Assembly: GCA_013152655.1 (NCBI GenBank)
Contig: JAADFW010000132.1
Span: forward strand, 1-58,641
Origin: Chlorobiota bacterium
GTDB lineage: Bacteria > Bacteroidota > Bacteroidia > Bacteroidales > B39-G9
Reading direction: 5' to 3'
DNA length: 58,641 bases
Part shown: positions 28,001 to 37,426 of the stretch, piece after piece
Numbering within the stretch: position 1 is the stretch's first letter
How the letters are laid out: the number at the start of each line of letters is the position of its first letter
Made by a program: the position numbers and the translations under genes
Notes under the pieces: model-generated
Databases searched by the model: none
Seen by the model: the letters and a program-made list of their open reading frames with translations, nothing else
Told to the model about the DNA's origin: nothing

Positions 28001-29492
28001 TCAATCAATACCGGATGTTAATTTTAGTGCAAGCCTTACTGAAGCATCTTGCTATCCTGTTTTAATACATTTTAACGATTTAACAACACATCCTTACAAA
28101 AGTTCATGGAAATGGAGCTTTGGAAGTGGACAAGGAACTTCTATATTAGAAAATCCCTCGTATAATTATACGCAACCCGGACAATTTTCAATAGACTTAA
28201 AAGTAGAAACAAGTTATGGTTGTACTGATTCTTTATTAAAAGAAAACTATATAAATATTAATGGCCCTGTTGCAAATATTAGTGCACCGGATTCTGCCTG
28301 CCCCAGAATTCCAATTCAGTTTATGGTTGCAAATCCTGTAAACGTTTCTGAGACACGCTGGAATTTTGGTGATGGAATACAAAATCCGGGCGACACAGCT
28401 TTATACTCTTTCACTAATTATGGCATGTATTCTAATTATATACTTTATGTTCTTGATACAGGCGATTGTCAGGTACAAATTAAAGATTCTATTTATATAT
28501 ATTCGTTTGCACCCGGCTTTATTTTAAATGATTCTTCCGGATGTATTCCTTTTACTTTAGAAATTACAGATACCGCAATTGGTATTTCAGAATATCTCTG
28601 GGAATTTGGAGATGGAAATATGGCAAGCAATCAAAATCCTAACTACACTTATAACCAGGCAGGCACATTTTTATTACAACAAATTGTATTAAATAATTTT
28701 GATTGCATTGATACATCATCAGTAGAAATAGAAGTATATCAATTACCGGATATAAGAATTGCTAATCCTGATACTCTGATTTGTGTTGATGATGCTATTC
28801 AAATAACTTCAACTGGAGGTGAAACATATCAGTGGTCGCCTGTTTATGAAATTAACAACAGTACAATTTCAAATCCTTTGGTAAGTCCAAAATACGATAC
28901 TTTATATAATGTGCTTGGCACAGACGTTAATGGTTGTTCGGAGCGCGACAGTATTTTTATTAAAGTTCAGCAAAGGCCTGTAATTGACAGCATTACAGCA
29001 GATACTTCTGTAATTATAGGAGAAACAGTTCAGTTAAATGCTTCGTTTACTAATGGGAAAGAATTTTATTGGTTGCCAGATATGAATATTTCTTCAACAG
29101 ACAGTTTAAATCCAACTGCACTTATTGAAGATGATATTATTTACATTTTTACTGTTATTGACAGTAATGAATGTTTTGAAATTACTGATGATGTAAATAT
29201 TTCAGTACTAAAGAAATACAGTATTGACCTTCCAACAGCTTTTACACCTGATGGTGATATTAATAACAATAAAATTTTTGTTAACGGATGGGGTATTTTA
29301 AAGTTAATTGAGTTTAATGTATATGACAGGTTGGGACAACTAATTTTCACCACAGACGATATAAATACCGGATGGAATGGAACATACCAAGGCAAGCCAC
29401 AACCTATAGGCACTTATGTTTATACCGTAATAATTAAATCTTACGATGGAGAACAACGGTCAAAGACCGGAAGCTTTAGATTGTTAAGATAA
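25089..29492 (+). CDS. giant PKD-repeat surface protein with T9SS type B tail
   Basis: Secreted protein of 1467 residues. After a signal peptide (about 1-30) I count 14 PKD-type units, each with a W-x-F-G-D-G-like core (for example EWDFGDGTTSTE, FHWDFGDGDTAD, YLWEFGDGN), some degenerate. An Ig-like stretch near residues 1225-1300 precedes the gliding-motility-associated C-terminal domain (about 1380-1467; LPTAFTPDGDINNN, FNVYDRLGQLIF, GWNGTYQGKPQPIGTYVY). That domain directs T9SS export. Many units have paired cysteines. It is probably an adhesin or surface filament, partnered with the PorP/SprF protein encoded just upstream. No enzymatic domain was seen. Confidence 0.95.
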   Translation: MNLFKKNIKIHLRLILLLISIIIFIPTFSQVNADFTTSDDTTGCSNLFVKFTNLSTGNGTLTYQWDFEGAGTDTAANPEILFSSPGTYTVTLIVTNGTESDTLVKENYIQYYNKPTADFISTSDLLGCSPLQVSFQDQSTTGDTTITSWLWSFDDGNTSTEQNPDNTYLTAGDYSVSLQVFDANGCDDFKTINDFVSVKNPPVANFSVDQTATCLESFDVPFNNFSSGYGLLQFEWDFGDGTTSTETDPTHTYTGANLYDVQLIVVDENDCSDTLLKNDYIEIAEIVAGFELATDTICPAVNIPITNTSTGASSFVWNFGDGTVLLDETPEHEYSDSGKYVITLDVYSGAECHSSFTDTIYVEYVVADFEFTPNYSCKVPFTVNYTNQSINAVSYVWHFGNGNISSEENPENIIDMSPELELYNRAYYTDTLYATTNSGCTSRFIAQDKIEVILPQAKFVPNNDDCCFPDSLNGCSPLIVTFKDTSEFDSPNENIASFHWDFGDGDTADQSTVTHSFTQPGEFTIKYVITTETGCTDTATAIAKVGSSPVANFTMTGPAQTCASNSVQFNDLSTVVGGEVNGWQWYFSDGLTSTEPNPQHAFLDTGYMSVKLVAVYNGCESPEFNVDSIVKILGPVSTFSETVDCESPTDFTFDGNIQGAEKYYWNFGDNSPIDSIHEDPNHIYAITNDYTVSLQAINNTTGCDYYMEKSIGVRDIKASFVQDAQIGCAGLNVAFDANESSDFFTYDIQGIAGSFFWDFGDGTQNLFTKDTIVSHSFNKRGKYIVSLIVKDVNGCYDTLKSFVKTYKPVAGFTADPSIGCMPLTVNFTDTTLSDTIIVNRSWYFGDNVFGTQPNETHIYSEIGTYSVYLEIEDILGCADTLTIDGLITATRPIPGFSVSDQTICAGDSILFTNEAESSYDSLIWNFGDNQISNQENPFHIYADSGYYNVSLQLFDILGCDSVLEKQSYIHVQSIPDVNFSASLTEASCYPVLIHFNDLTTHPYKSSWKWSFGSGQGTSILENPSYNYTQPGQFSIDLKVETSYGCTDSLLKENYININGPVANISAPDSACPRIPIQFMVANPVNVSETRWNFGDGIQNPGDTALYSFTNYGMYSNYILYVLDTGDCQVQIKDSIYIYSFAPGFILNDSSGCIPFTLEITDTAIGISEYLWEFGDGNMASNQNPNYTYNQAGTFLLQQIVLNNFDCIDTSSVEIEVYQLPDIRIANPDTLICVDDAIQITSTGGETYQWSPVYEINNSTISNPLVSPKYDTLYNVLGTDVNGCSERDSIFIKVQQRPVIDSITADTSVIIGETVQLNASFTNGKEFYWLPDMNISSTDSLNPTALIEDDIIYIFTVIDSNECFEITDDVNISVLKKYSIDLPTAFTPDGDINNNKIFVNGWGILKLIEFNVYDRLGQLIFTTDDINTGWNGTYQGKPQPIGTYVYTVIIKSYDGEQRSKTGSFRLLR

Positions 29493-29864
29493 TTTTTTTT
29501 GCTTATCAACTAAAGCCGTATCTATAAGCAACCTAACCCGCTTAATTGGTTTCGCCCGGCACTTCGTGGTTCATACAAAAACGGAGTGAATTGAATGAAT
29601 CCCAAGCAATCGGAACAGGTTGTGATGGGGCGTGGGAAGCAAAGCCTGCCTGTAGTGGCAGACAGGCGAGAACCGACCAAAGGGAGCTCACGTGAGTAAA
29701 TCCCGATTAAATCATAAAAATAAAAAACCACATTCTGTTAAATAAAAAATTGTACTTATATTTAGTAAAAATTCATTAAAAAAGTCTTAATTTTTGTGTT
29801 GAACTAAAAATTTAATAATTTCAAACGTTTTAATAATTTTCATTGACTTAAAAATCTTAAAAAG
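29493..29864. other. 372-base intergenic region with a GC-rich island
   Basis: No gene supported. The first part contains the GC-rich palindromic island described separately. The remaining 150 bases up to the sensor gene at 29865 are AT-rich with no clear TAnnTTTG box. Confidence 0.6.
29520..29706. repeat. GC-rich palindromic (REP-like) island
   Basis: About half of the bases at 29521-29700 are G or C, by direct count, far above the surrounding AT-rich DNA. It contains a hairpin (29644-29652 with 29659-29667, eight of nine pairs, loop of six) and a perfect 10-base palindrome CTCACGTGAG at 29687-29696, flanked by GGGA and TCCC. CCTGTCTGCC-type hairpins are common dispersed repeats in environmental bacteria. 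No protein family fits. Confidence 0.6.
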
Positions 29865-32177
29865 ATGAAATTAAATATAAATTCTAAACTATTACTTTAT
29901 ATAATTTCAATGTCCTTCATTATTTTTATAATTACCATAGGATATATTGAATATAATTCCAATAAAATGGCTTATAATGATGCCAAAAATATGGCTGTAA
30001 AAACAGCAAAAGAGTATTCTGCCAAAATTGAAAAAGAATTGAATAGCGATTTAATGGTAACAAGAACTTTATCAGAAGCTTTTTTAGTTTATGAAGATTT
30101 TACAAATGACGAATGGTTAAAATTATTTACCAAAATTTATCATAATGTATTTATTACACATCCTAATTATTATGCAATTTGGGATAGTTGGGAATTAAAT
30201 AAAATTGATTCTACCTATACTAAGCCTTATGGCAGGATTATAAACACTACCTGGCGCGAAGGAAGTGTTATTAAACAAGACACACTTATTAAAAGCTTAA
30301 ATGGAGATGCAGAATTATATGCAGCTGTTAAGAAAAGAGCAAAACAGACAATATGGGAACCTTATTATGATGTTTTTACCGAAGGAAAAACAGAAAGAAA
30401 GTACATGACCAGTTTACTCTCGCCAATAAAAAAGGATGGTGAATATATTGGTTTAGTAGGAATTGATTTGGTAGTTGACCGATTTCAGGAACTAGTTAAT
30501 GAAATACATCCGTTTGACCAAAGCTATGCCTTTTTAATTTCTAACGGAGGAATAATAATTGGCCATCCAAATAGTAATGTGATTGGTAAAACTATTGAAG
30601 AATATATGCCAAAATTAAATAAAGAATTTAAAATATTAGATAATATTAAAGAGGGAAAAGGATTTTCATATAGTTCTATAAATGAAAACAAAGAAAAATA
30701 TTTTACGGTTTTTTCACCAATAGTTATAGGTGAAACCGGCACCCCATGGGCAATTGGAATAACTGTTCCTAAAAAAGTAATTTTAAAACAAGCCAATAAA
30801 AATTTGTATGTTTCAATAATAGTTGGATTTATCGGACTCATTATACTTAGCATAGTAACATGGCTAATTTCAAAATCAATAACAAAACCGATAATTAAAA
30901 CTACCACCATACTTAAAAAAATTGCTAAGGGAATTATAAGTAATGACAATCAGCTTAATATAAAAACAAAAGATGAATTGGGAGAAATGGCTGAATCTGT
31001 AAATACGCTTATTGAAGGCTTAAACCAAACTGCTAATTTTGCTGCCGAAATTGGTAAAGGTAAATTGGATGCAAAATTTGATTTATTATCAGAAGAAGAT
31101 GTATTAGGGAACGCTCTTTTGGAAATGCAAAAAAGTCTGATTCATGCCGAAAAAGAAGATGAATTACGTAAAATAGAGGATGAAAGACAAAACTGGACAA
31201 CTGTTGGAATTGCAAAATTCGCAGAAATTTTAAGGCAAAATAACGACAATATAGAAACCCTTTCATTTAACATTATGAGTAATTTAATAAATTATCTCGA
31301 TGCTAACCAGGGAGCTTTATATGTTATTAATGACAACAATAAAGAAGATATTTATTATGAAATGACAGCTTCTATTGCATATGGAAGAGAAAAACTAATA
31401 CGTAAAAAAGTAAAAGTTGGGGAAGAATTAGTGGGCCGGTGCATACATGAAAAATTAACTATTTACATGGTTGATGTTCCTGAAAATTATGTGAACATAA
31501 CCTCCGGGTTAGGTGAGGCAAACCCACGTTGCATATTATTAGTCCCGTTAAAACTAAATGATGATGTTTATGGTGTTATAGAAATTGTTTCGTTCAAAAA
31601 TTTAGAAAAATTTGAAATTGAATTTGTTGAGAAACTGGGTGAAAGTATTGCGTCAACAATTTCAAGTGTTAAGATTAATGAACGAACAGCACAACTTCTG
31701 GAACAATCTCAGCAACAAAGTGAAGAATTAGCTGCACAAGAAGAAGAGATGAGACAAAACATGGAAGAATTGCAGGCTACACAAGAAGAAGCTGCTAAGC
31801 GCGAAAACGAAATGAGAAGCATTTTAAACGCAATTAATACAATTACATTAATGGCTGAATTTGACATGGATGGAAAATTCATTGAAATTAATGATGGATT
31901 GATGCAATTGTTTGGACTTCCAAGAGAGAATATTATTGGCAGATATCAAGGCGATTTTGATGCAAAAGATGATGGTGATAAAGAAAAAAGACAAAAACTT
32001 TGGGAAGATTTGAGGGCAGGAATAACCCGAAAAATGATTCAGCATATTGAAGTGGAAGGAAAAGACATTTGGTTATCAGAAGCATATACTCCTGTGTTAG
32101 ATAATGAAGGAAAACCCTATAAAGTACTAAATTTAGCAGTAGATATTTCTGAAGGGATGAAAAATGTAAATAAATAA
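29865..32177 (+). CDS. Cache-HAMP-GAF-PAS sensor without output domain (1 of 3)
   Basis: Membrane sensor of 770 residues: TM1 (about 8-28), periplasmic double-Cache domain (about 32-315; LLSPIKKDGEYIGLVGIDL), TM2 (about 318-340) and HAMP (about 341-395, DELGEMAESVNTLIEGL). A GAF domain (about 450-605) follows, then a coiled coil with EEEMRQNMEELQATQEEAAK and a PAS domain with PAC-like end (about 650-765). The protein stops there: no histidine kinase, GGDEF, EAL, HD or chemotaxis-signalling domain. It may signal through a partner or change activity by oligomerising. First of three tandem paralogues, 46 bases before the next. Confidence 0.9.
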   Translation: MKLNINSKLLLYIISMSFIIFIITIGYIEYNSNKMAYNDAKNMAVKTAKEYSAKIEKELNSDLMVTRTLSEAFLVYEDFTNDEWLKLFTKIYHNVFITHPNYYAIWDSWELNKIDSTYTKPYGRIINTTWREGSVIKQDTLIKSLNGDAELYAAVKKRAKQTIWEPYYDVFTEGKTERKYMTSLLSPIKKDGEYIGLVGIDLVVDRFQELVNEIHPFDQSYAFLISNGGIIIGHPNSNVIGKTIEEYMPKLNKEFKILDNIKEGKGFSYSSINENKEKYFTVFSPIVIGETGTPWAIGITVPKKVILKQANKNLYVSIIVGFIGLIILSIVTWLISKSITKPIIKTTTILKKIAKGIISNDNQLNIKTKDELGEMAESVNTLIEGLNQTANFAAEIGKGKLDAKFDLLSEEDVLGNALLEMQKSLIHAEKEDELRKIEDERQNWTTVGIAKFAEILRQNNDNIETLSFNIMSNLINYLDANQGALYVINDNNKEDIYYEMTASIAYGREKLIRKKVKVGEELVGRCIHEKLTIYMVDVPENYVNITSGLGEANPRCILLVPLKLNDDVYGVIEIVSFKNLEKFEIEFVEKLGESIASTISSVKINERTAQLLEQSQQQSEELAAQEEEMRQNMEELQATQEEAAKRENEMRSILNAINTITLMAEFDMDGKFIEINDGLMQLFGLPRENIIGRYQGDFDAKDDGDKEKRQKLWEDLRAGITRKMIQHIEVEGKDIWLSEAYTPVLDNEGKPYKVLNLAVDISEGMKNVNK

Positions 32178-32223
32178 TTAAATTTTTGTACTTTTCAATA
32201 ATGATTAAATAAAACAAACTCAT

Positions 32224-35019
32224 ATGAAAATCAGGATTAGATTAAGCCTGAAATTAATCTTTTTTATACTTGTTACTGCTGCTGTTATTTATATTGCAGC
32301 TATTGGTTATATAAGTTTTAACTTTAAGAATATGGCTTTAACCGATGCAAAAAAAATAACAGACTCTTATGCATTGGAATATGCCAATTTATCGAAAACA
32401 GAATTAGAAAACGATATTAATATTGCACGTACTATAGCCCAATCAATGAGTACATATTTTAATTATGACAAGAATATACGGCGAAAATATTACAATGAAA
32501 TTCTGAAAAAAACACTTATTGAAAACCCCAAATACGTATCAGTATGGGATAGTTGGGAGTTATACACTATTGAGCCCGGCTACAATAAAACGCATGGCAG
32601 AGTTTCTACTGCATATTACAGAATGAATGATGAAATTAATATTACTGTTGATAGTTTAGATATTGATTCGGCCAACGAAAGTAGCTTATATTATGGTATT
32701 AAAACTTCGGGTGAAGAAACCATTACCGACCCTTACTTTTATTCATACACCAAAAATAAAGATGACCAAATATTAGAAGCAAGTATTGTTGTTCCTATAA
32801 AAACAAATGGAAAATTTGAAGCAATAGTTGGAATGGATGTAACATTAGACCGCTTTCAAAGTATTGTACAAGAAATTAAGCCATATAAAAACAGTTATGC
32901 ATTTTTATTATCAAATGATGGTATTTTTGTAGCACATCCTAATAGTAAATATTTAGGTAAGTCAATATCAATAATAGACTCAGTAAGCAACAAAAAGTAT
33001 AATATAATTGAAAATATAAAAGCTGGCAAACCATTTTCGTATGAAATGGTTGATACTATAAATACCTATTTTTCGTTTGCCCCATTTACAATAGGCAAAA
33101 CAAAAACCCCTTGGGTTTTGGGAATTGCTGTTCCTCTAAATAAAATAAAGGCTGAAGCAAAAGAAAATTTTAATATCTCTATTAAAGTTGGCATAATTGG
33201 CTTAGTTATTCTTACAATAATTATATGGATTATAGCTGTTAATATTTCCTGGCCATTGCGCCGTACAACAAAAGTGCTTAAAAAACTGGCATTAGGGCAA
33301 ATTGACCATTCTAATAAATTAAAAGTTAATTCACAAGATGAATTAGGTGAAATGGCAAGTTCGGTTAATACTTTAATAGATGGACTTTATAGCACTTCAG
33401 AATTTGCTGAACAGATAGGAAAAGGAAATCTAAATGCCAATTTTGACCTTTTAGGAGAAAATGATGTTCTTGGCAAAGCTATTCAGGAAATGAGGGAAAG
33501 CCTTTTAAAAGCAAATGAAGAAGAAAAAAACCGTAAAATAAACGACAAAAATATAAATTGGGCTTCTGAAGGATTAACAAAATTTGCCAGAATACTAAGA
33601 GAAAACAATGATAACATTAATAAACTTTCGTACAATATTATTTCAAATTTGGTAGATTACATGGATGCCAACCAGGGAGGACTGTATATTAAGAATGACA
33701 AAGACAAAAACAATATATTTTTTGAATTAGTTGCCCATAGTGGTTTTTTAAAAGAAAAATACAAAAATCCACAAGTTATAATTGGAGAAGGACTTGTTGG
33801 ACAATGCATTCAGGAAGAGTTGACTATTTATATGAACGATACTCCTGATGACTACATTACTATAGCATCCGGATTAGGCGGTTCTAAGCCTCAAAGTATT
33901 TTAATTGTTCCTTTAAAACTCAATGATGAAATTTATGGCGTGTTAGAAATTGAATCTTTTCTTATTATACCAAAATTTCAAATTGAATTTGTAGAAAAAT
34001 TAGGAGAAATAATAGCTGCTACCATATCAAATGTTAAAATAAATATTCGTACTGCGGAATTATTAGGGCAATCAAAATTACAAGCAGACGAATTAGCCTC
34101 GCAAGAAGAAGAGATGCGTCAAAATATGGAAGAAATGCAAGCCACGCAAGAAGAAGCTTCGAAACGTGAAACAGAAATGCATGGCATTTTAGAAGCAATT
34201 GATCATGTTTCTTTAATTGCTGAATACGATATGAAAGGAAAAATCATTAAAATAAATGATGGTTTTATTAAATTATTTGAGTTGCCAAAAGACCAAATGT
34301 TAACAAAAAAACAAGGTGCTTTTGAATTAAAAGATGAGAAATCAAAAGAAGAATACAAGCAATTTTGGAATGACCTGAAGTCTGGAATAAAAAGGCAAAA
34401 AGAACAACATATAAAAGCCAATAATAAAGACATTTGGCTATTTGAAGAATATATTCCAATATTAGATATGGACAAAAAGCCATATAAAGTATTGAATATT
34501 GCTGTAAATATTACTGAACAAAAAATAAAAGAACAAAGATTAAAACAATTAAAAGAACGTAAAAAAGCATTAAGTGCTAAAGCAAAAAGAATATCTACAA
34601 AAAGTTCTGCCAAAAATATTCAGAAACAAATTAAAAAAACAACTGAACTGTTCGAAGAGCATTTGCAAGACTTCCAGTTTACTGATGTAAGTTATTTAAT
34701 AAAAGTTTATAAAGGTGATTTGAGTAAAATAAAAAATATTGTAAAACTTTATCTTAAATCAATACCTGAACAATTGATAGAGTTATCAGAATTGTCAGAT
34801 AAAAAAACATGGAATTACTTGCGGTCAAAAACTACAGCCTTAAAATCTAAAATGGCATACATAGGATTGCGTTTGTTAAACGATAATGCTAAAAAAATAG
34901 AAGCCTATTGTGAAAATAAAATAAACCTCGATGAAATTCCGGACATTATTGATGAAATGGCTGAATCGTGGAAAACTGCTGAAAGTGAACTTAAAACCAT
35001 ATTGTTACTAAAGCATTAA
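32224..35019 (+). CDS. Cache-HAMP-GAF-PAS sensor with degenerate HPt-like tail (2 of 3)
   Basis: Paralogue of its neighbours, 931 residues: TM1, Cache (about 30-310; VVPIKTNGKFEAIVGMDVTL), TM2 (about 315-335), HAMP (DELGEMASSVNTLIDGL), GAF, coiled coil (EEEMRQNMEEMQATQEEASK) and PAS. Unlike the others it continues with a basic linker and a helical C-terminal domain (about 820-931) resembling a histidine phosphotransfer domain: VYKGDLSKIKNIVKLYLKSI, then LRSKTTALKSKMAYIGL. In HPt proteins the second motif is A-H-x-L-K; here the histidine position is Thr871 (codon 34834-34836). The tail therefore cannot carry phosphate on His if the alignment is right. Confidence 0.88.
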   Translation: MKIRIRLSLKLIFFILVTAAVIYIAAIGYISFNFKNMALTDAKKITDSYALEYANLSKTELENDINIARTIAQSMSTYFNYDKNIRRKYYNEILKKTLIENPKYVSVWDSWELYTIEPGYNKTHGRVSTAYYRMNDEINITVDSLDIDSANESSLYYGIKTSGEETITDPYFYSYTKNKDDQILEASIVVPIKTNGKFEAIVGMDVTLDRFQSIVQEIKPYKNSYAFLLSNDGIFVAHPNSKYLGKSISIIDSVSNKKYNIIENIKAGKPFSYEMVDTINTYFSFAPFTIGKTKTPWVLGIAVPLNKIKAEAKENFNISIKVGIIGLVILTIIIWIIAVNISWPLRRTTKVLKKLALGQIDHSNKLKVNSQDELGEMASSVNTLIDGLYSTSEFAEQIGKGNLNANFDLLGENDVLGKAIQEMRESLLKANEEEKNRKINDKNINWASEGLTKFARILRENNDNINKLSYNIISNLVDYMDANQGGLYIKNDKDKNNIFFELVAHSGFLKEKYKNPQVIIGEGLVGQCIQEELTIYMNDTPDDYITIASGLGGSKPQSILIVPLKLNDEIYGVLEIESFLIIPKFQIEFVEKLGEIIAATISNVKINIRTAELLGQSKLQADELASQEEEMRQNMEEMQATQEEASKRETEMHGILEAIDHVSLIAEYDMKGKIIKINDGFIKLFELPKDQMLTKKQGAFELKDEKSKEEYKQFWNDLKSGIKRQKEQHIKANNKDIWLFEEYIPILDMDKKPYKVLNIAVNITEQKIKEQRLKQLKERKKALSAKAKRISTKSSAKNIQKQIKKTTELFEEHLQDFQFTDVSYLIKVYKGDLSKIKNIVKLYLKSIPEQLIELSELSDKKTWNYLRSKTTALKSKMAYIGLRLLNDNAKKIEAYCENKINLDEIPDIIDEMAESWKTAESELKTILLLKH

Positions 35020-35032
35020 AATAGCAAATACT

Positions 35033-37426
35033 ATGAGATTCAAATTCGGACTTAAATCAAAAATGCTGATATTTATTTTAGTAACGTCTATCACCATTTT
35101 TATAATTGCAATAGGTTATATTAGTTATATTTTTAAGAATATTTCATTAAAAAATGCAAAACAATTATCTGATACATATGCCAGAGAATATGCAAATTTA
35201 ACTAAAGCCAAACTGAATGAATATATGCTTTCAGCCCGAACATTATCATCTGAAATAGAAGCATATTACGCACTTCCTGAAGAACAACGGCGCCCAATGT
35301 TTTCTGACTTTCTGGCAAACGTATTAAAAAATAATGATGACTTTATTTCAACCTGGAGTATTTGCGAACCACTAACCATTGACTCGCTTGATAATCAATA
35401 TATTAATAAAACAGGAAGCACATTTGCCGGAAATTTTTCACCTACATATTACAAAGATAGCGGACAAATAAAAATTATGGCTTCAAATGATACTGTATTA
35501 TTTCAGGGTGCATATTTTACTGTTCCAAAATCAACCGGCAAAGAAACAATATTAGACCCTTATTACTATTCTTATACAGGAAACGAAAACGATGCTGTTT
35601 TAGAAACAAACCTTATTGTTCCTATTAGAAACAAAAATTCAGAATTCATTGGTGTTGTAGGAATTGATGTCACTTTGAAAAAACTAAGTACAATTTTTCA
35701 AAAAATAAAACCTTTTAATAAAGGGTATGCTTACTTAATCTCAAATAATGGAACAATAGTAACTTATCCAGATGAAAAACTTGTTGGAAAATTCATTGAT
35801 TCTATTCCAAATTTTAACAATTTCCCCTCAGATGCTAAAACCAAAATTAAAAAAGGTGAAAAATTTTCATTTATATTAAAAGATAAGAATAAAATTGGAA
35901 AAGAATATATAACTATTTCACCTATTTCTGTTGGTAAAGTTAATACTCCTTGGGCTATTGCTGTTTCTGTACCTGTAAAAACAATAATGCAAAAAGCCAA
36001 CAAAAGTTTTTCTTATGCAATATTTATTGGAATAGCCGGGCTTGCCTTGCTAACCATAGTTATTTGGCTAATAGCCGGGAACATAACCCGCCCTATTCTT
36101 AAAACTACTAATTTGCTTGAAAAACTTTCAAAAGGAGAAATTAACAAGAATGATATTCTTTCAATAAATTCTAATGACGAAATTGGCGAGATGGCTAATT
36201 CAGTTAATACGTTAATTCATAGCTTAGTTAACACAGCAGGCTTTGCTACCGAAATAGGCAATGGCAACCTTGATGTTGAATTCAGTTTATTGAGTGAAAA
36301 CGACATATTGGGAAAATCGCTTTTGGAAATGAGAGAAAATCTGATATTAGCAAAAAAAGAAGAAGAAATTGGGAAAAAGGAAGATCAAAAAAGAAATTGG
36401 GCTACACAAGGAATGGCCAAATTTGGTGAATTGCTGCGTGATAATAAAGAAAATATAGAAGAATTAGCTTTTCATTTAATTAAAACCCTTATAAAATATG
36501 TTGATGCATCGCAATGTGCTTTTTTTATACTTAACAATGACATTCCAACAGAAATATTTTTAGAATTAAAAGCTACAATAGCATTTGGCCGAAGAAAATT
36601 CATTAAAAAGAGAGTTGTTTTTGGAGAAACTTTAATTGGCAGAGCAGCTGAAGAAAGAAAAACTATTACCGTATCAAACCTTCCTGAAAATTATATTTCT
36701 ATAATAAAAGGAGTGTCAGGTGAAAACCCCAAAAATTTATTAATCGTACCCTTACAAGTAAACGATGAAGTTTTTGGCGTAATTGAACTTATTTCCTATC
36801 ATTCATTTGAAGACTATCAGATTGAATTTATTGAAAAAATTGGAGAAAGTATTGCATCAACCATTGCCGGAGTTAAAATTAATATCAGAACAAATCAGTT
36901 GCTTGAACAATCGAAAAAACAAGCTGACGAATTAGCACAACAGGAAGAAGAAATGCGTCAAAATATGGAAGAAATGCAAGCTACTCAAGAAGAAGCAGCT
37001 AAGCGTGAAGCAGAAATGAAGGGCCTGATGAATGGAATTAATTCAAGAATGTTAGTTGCTGAATATGATTTAGATGGCCAACTCATAGAAATAAATGAAG
37101 AATTACTTAACTTGTATGGAACGGTCAGGCAAAAAGTTATTGGCAAATACAGAGAGGAATTTGATACGGGTGTCCATTTAAACCAGGAAGAAAAAGATTT
37201 GCTTTGGAATGACTTAAGAAATGGAAAGACAAGAAAAAGAATACACCATCTAATTATTAATAATAAAGATATTTGGCTAAATGAAATTTACACGCCTGTT
37301 TTCGATAATTCCGGAAATCCTATAAAAATACTAAACATTTCTACGGATATAACTGAAATGTACAAAACACAAAACGAGATTGAACTAATTGAAGAGGAAA
37401 TAAAGGAAATTCAAGCTAATAATTGA
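35033..37426 (+). CDS. Cache-HAMP-GAF-PAS sensor without output domain (3 of 3)
   Basis: Third tandem paralogue, 797 residues, 13 bases after the second gene. TM1 (about 8-28) and a periplasmic Cache domain (about 32-320) come first; the ligand half (TWSICEPLTIDSLDNQYINK) differs strongly from the siblings. Then TM2, HAMP (DEIGEMANSVNTLIHSL), GAF (about 460-615), coiled coil (EEEMRQNMEEMQATQEEAAK) and PAS (about 665-775). A short acidic helix ends the protein. There is no catalytic or methyl-accepting domain. The membrane-distal parts vary while HAMP and coiled coil are conserved, as expected if the three respond to different ligands but feed a shared mechanism (inference). A terminator follows at 37551. 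Confidence 0.9.
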   Translation: MRFKFGLKSKMLIFILVTSITIFIIAIGYISYIFKNISLKNAKQLSDTYAREYANLTKAKLNEYMLSARTLSSEIEAYYALPEEQRRPMFSDFLANVLKNNDDFISTWSICEPLTIDSLDNQYINKTGSTFAGNFSPTYYKDSGQIKIMASNDTVLFQGAYFTVPKSTGKETILDPYYYSYTGNENDAVLETNLIVPIRNKNSEFIGVVGIDVTLKKLSTIFQKIKPFNKGYAYLISNNGTIVTYPDEKLVGKFIDSIPNFNNFPSDAKTKIKKGEKFSFILKDKNKIGKEYITISPISVGKVNTPWAIAVSVPVKTIMQKANKSFSYAIFIGIAGLALLTIVIWLIAGNITRPILKTTNLLEKLSKGEINKNDILSINSNDEIGEMANSVNTLIHSLVNTAGFATEIGNGNLDVEFSLLSENDILGKSLLEMRENLILAKKEEEIGKKEDQKRNWATQGMAKFGELLRDNKENIEELAFHLIKTLIKYVDASQCAFFILNNDIPTEIFLELKATIAFGRRKFIKKRVVFGETLIGRAAEERKTITVSNLPENYISIIKGVSGENPKNLLIVPLQVNDEVFGVIELISYHSFEDYQIEFIEKIGESIASTIAGVKINIRTNQLLEQSKKQADELAQQEEEMRQNMEEMQATQEEAAKREAEMKGLMNGINSRMLVAEYDLDGQLIEINEELLNLYGTVRQKVIGKYREEFDTGVHLNQEEKDLLWNDLRNGKTRKRIHHLIINNKDIWLNEIYTPVFDNSGNPIKILNISTDITEMYKTQNEIELIEEEIKEIQANN

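Noticed and set aside
29522-29731. 69-codon minus-strand frame in the GC-rich island
   Set aside because: The frame follows the palindromic repeat; no domain, signal or homologous pattern could be seen.
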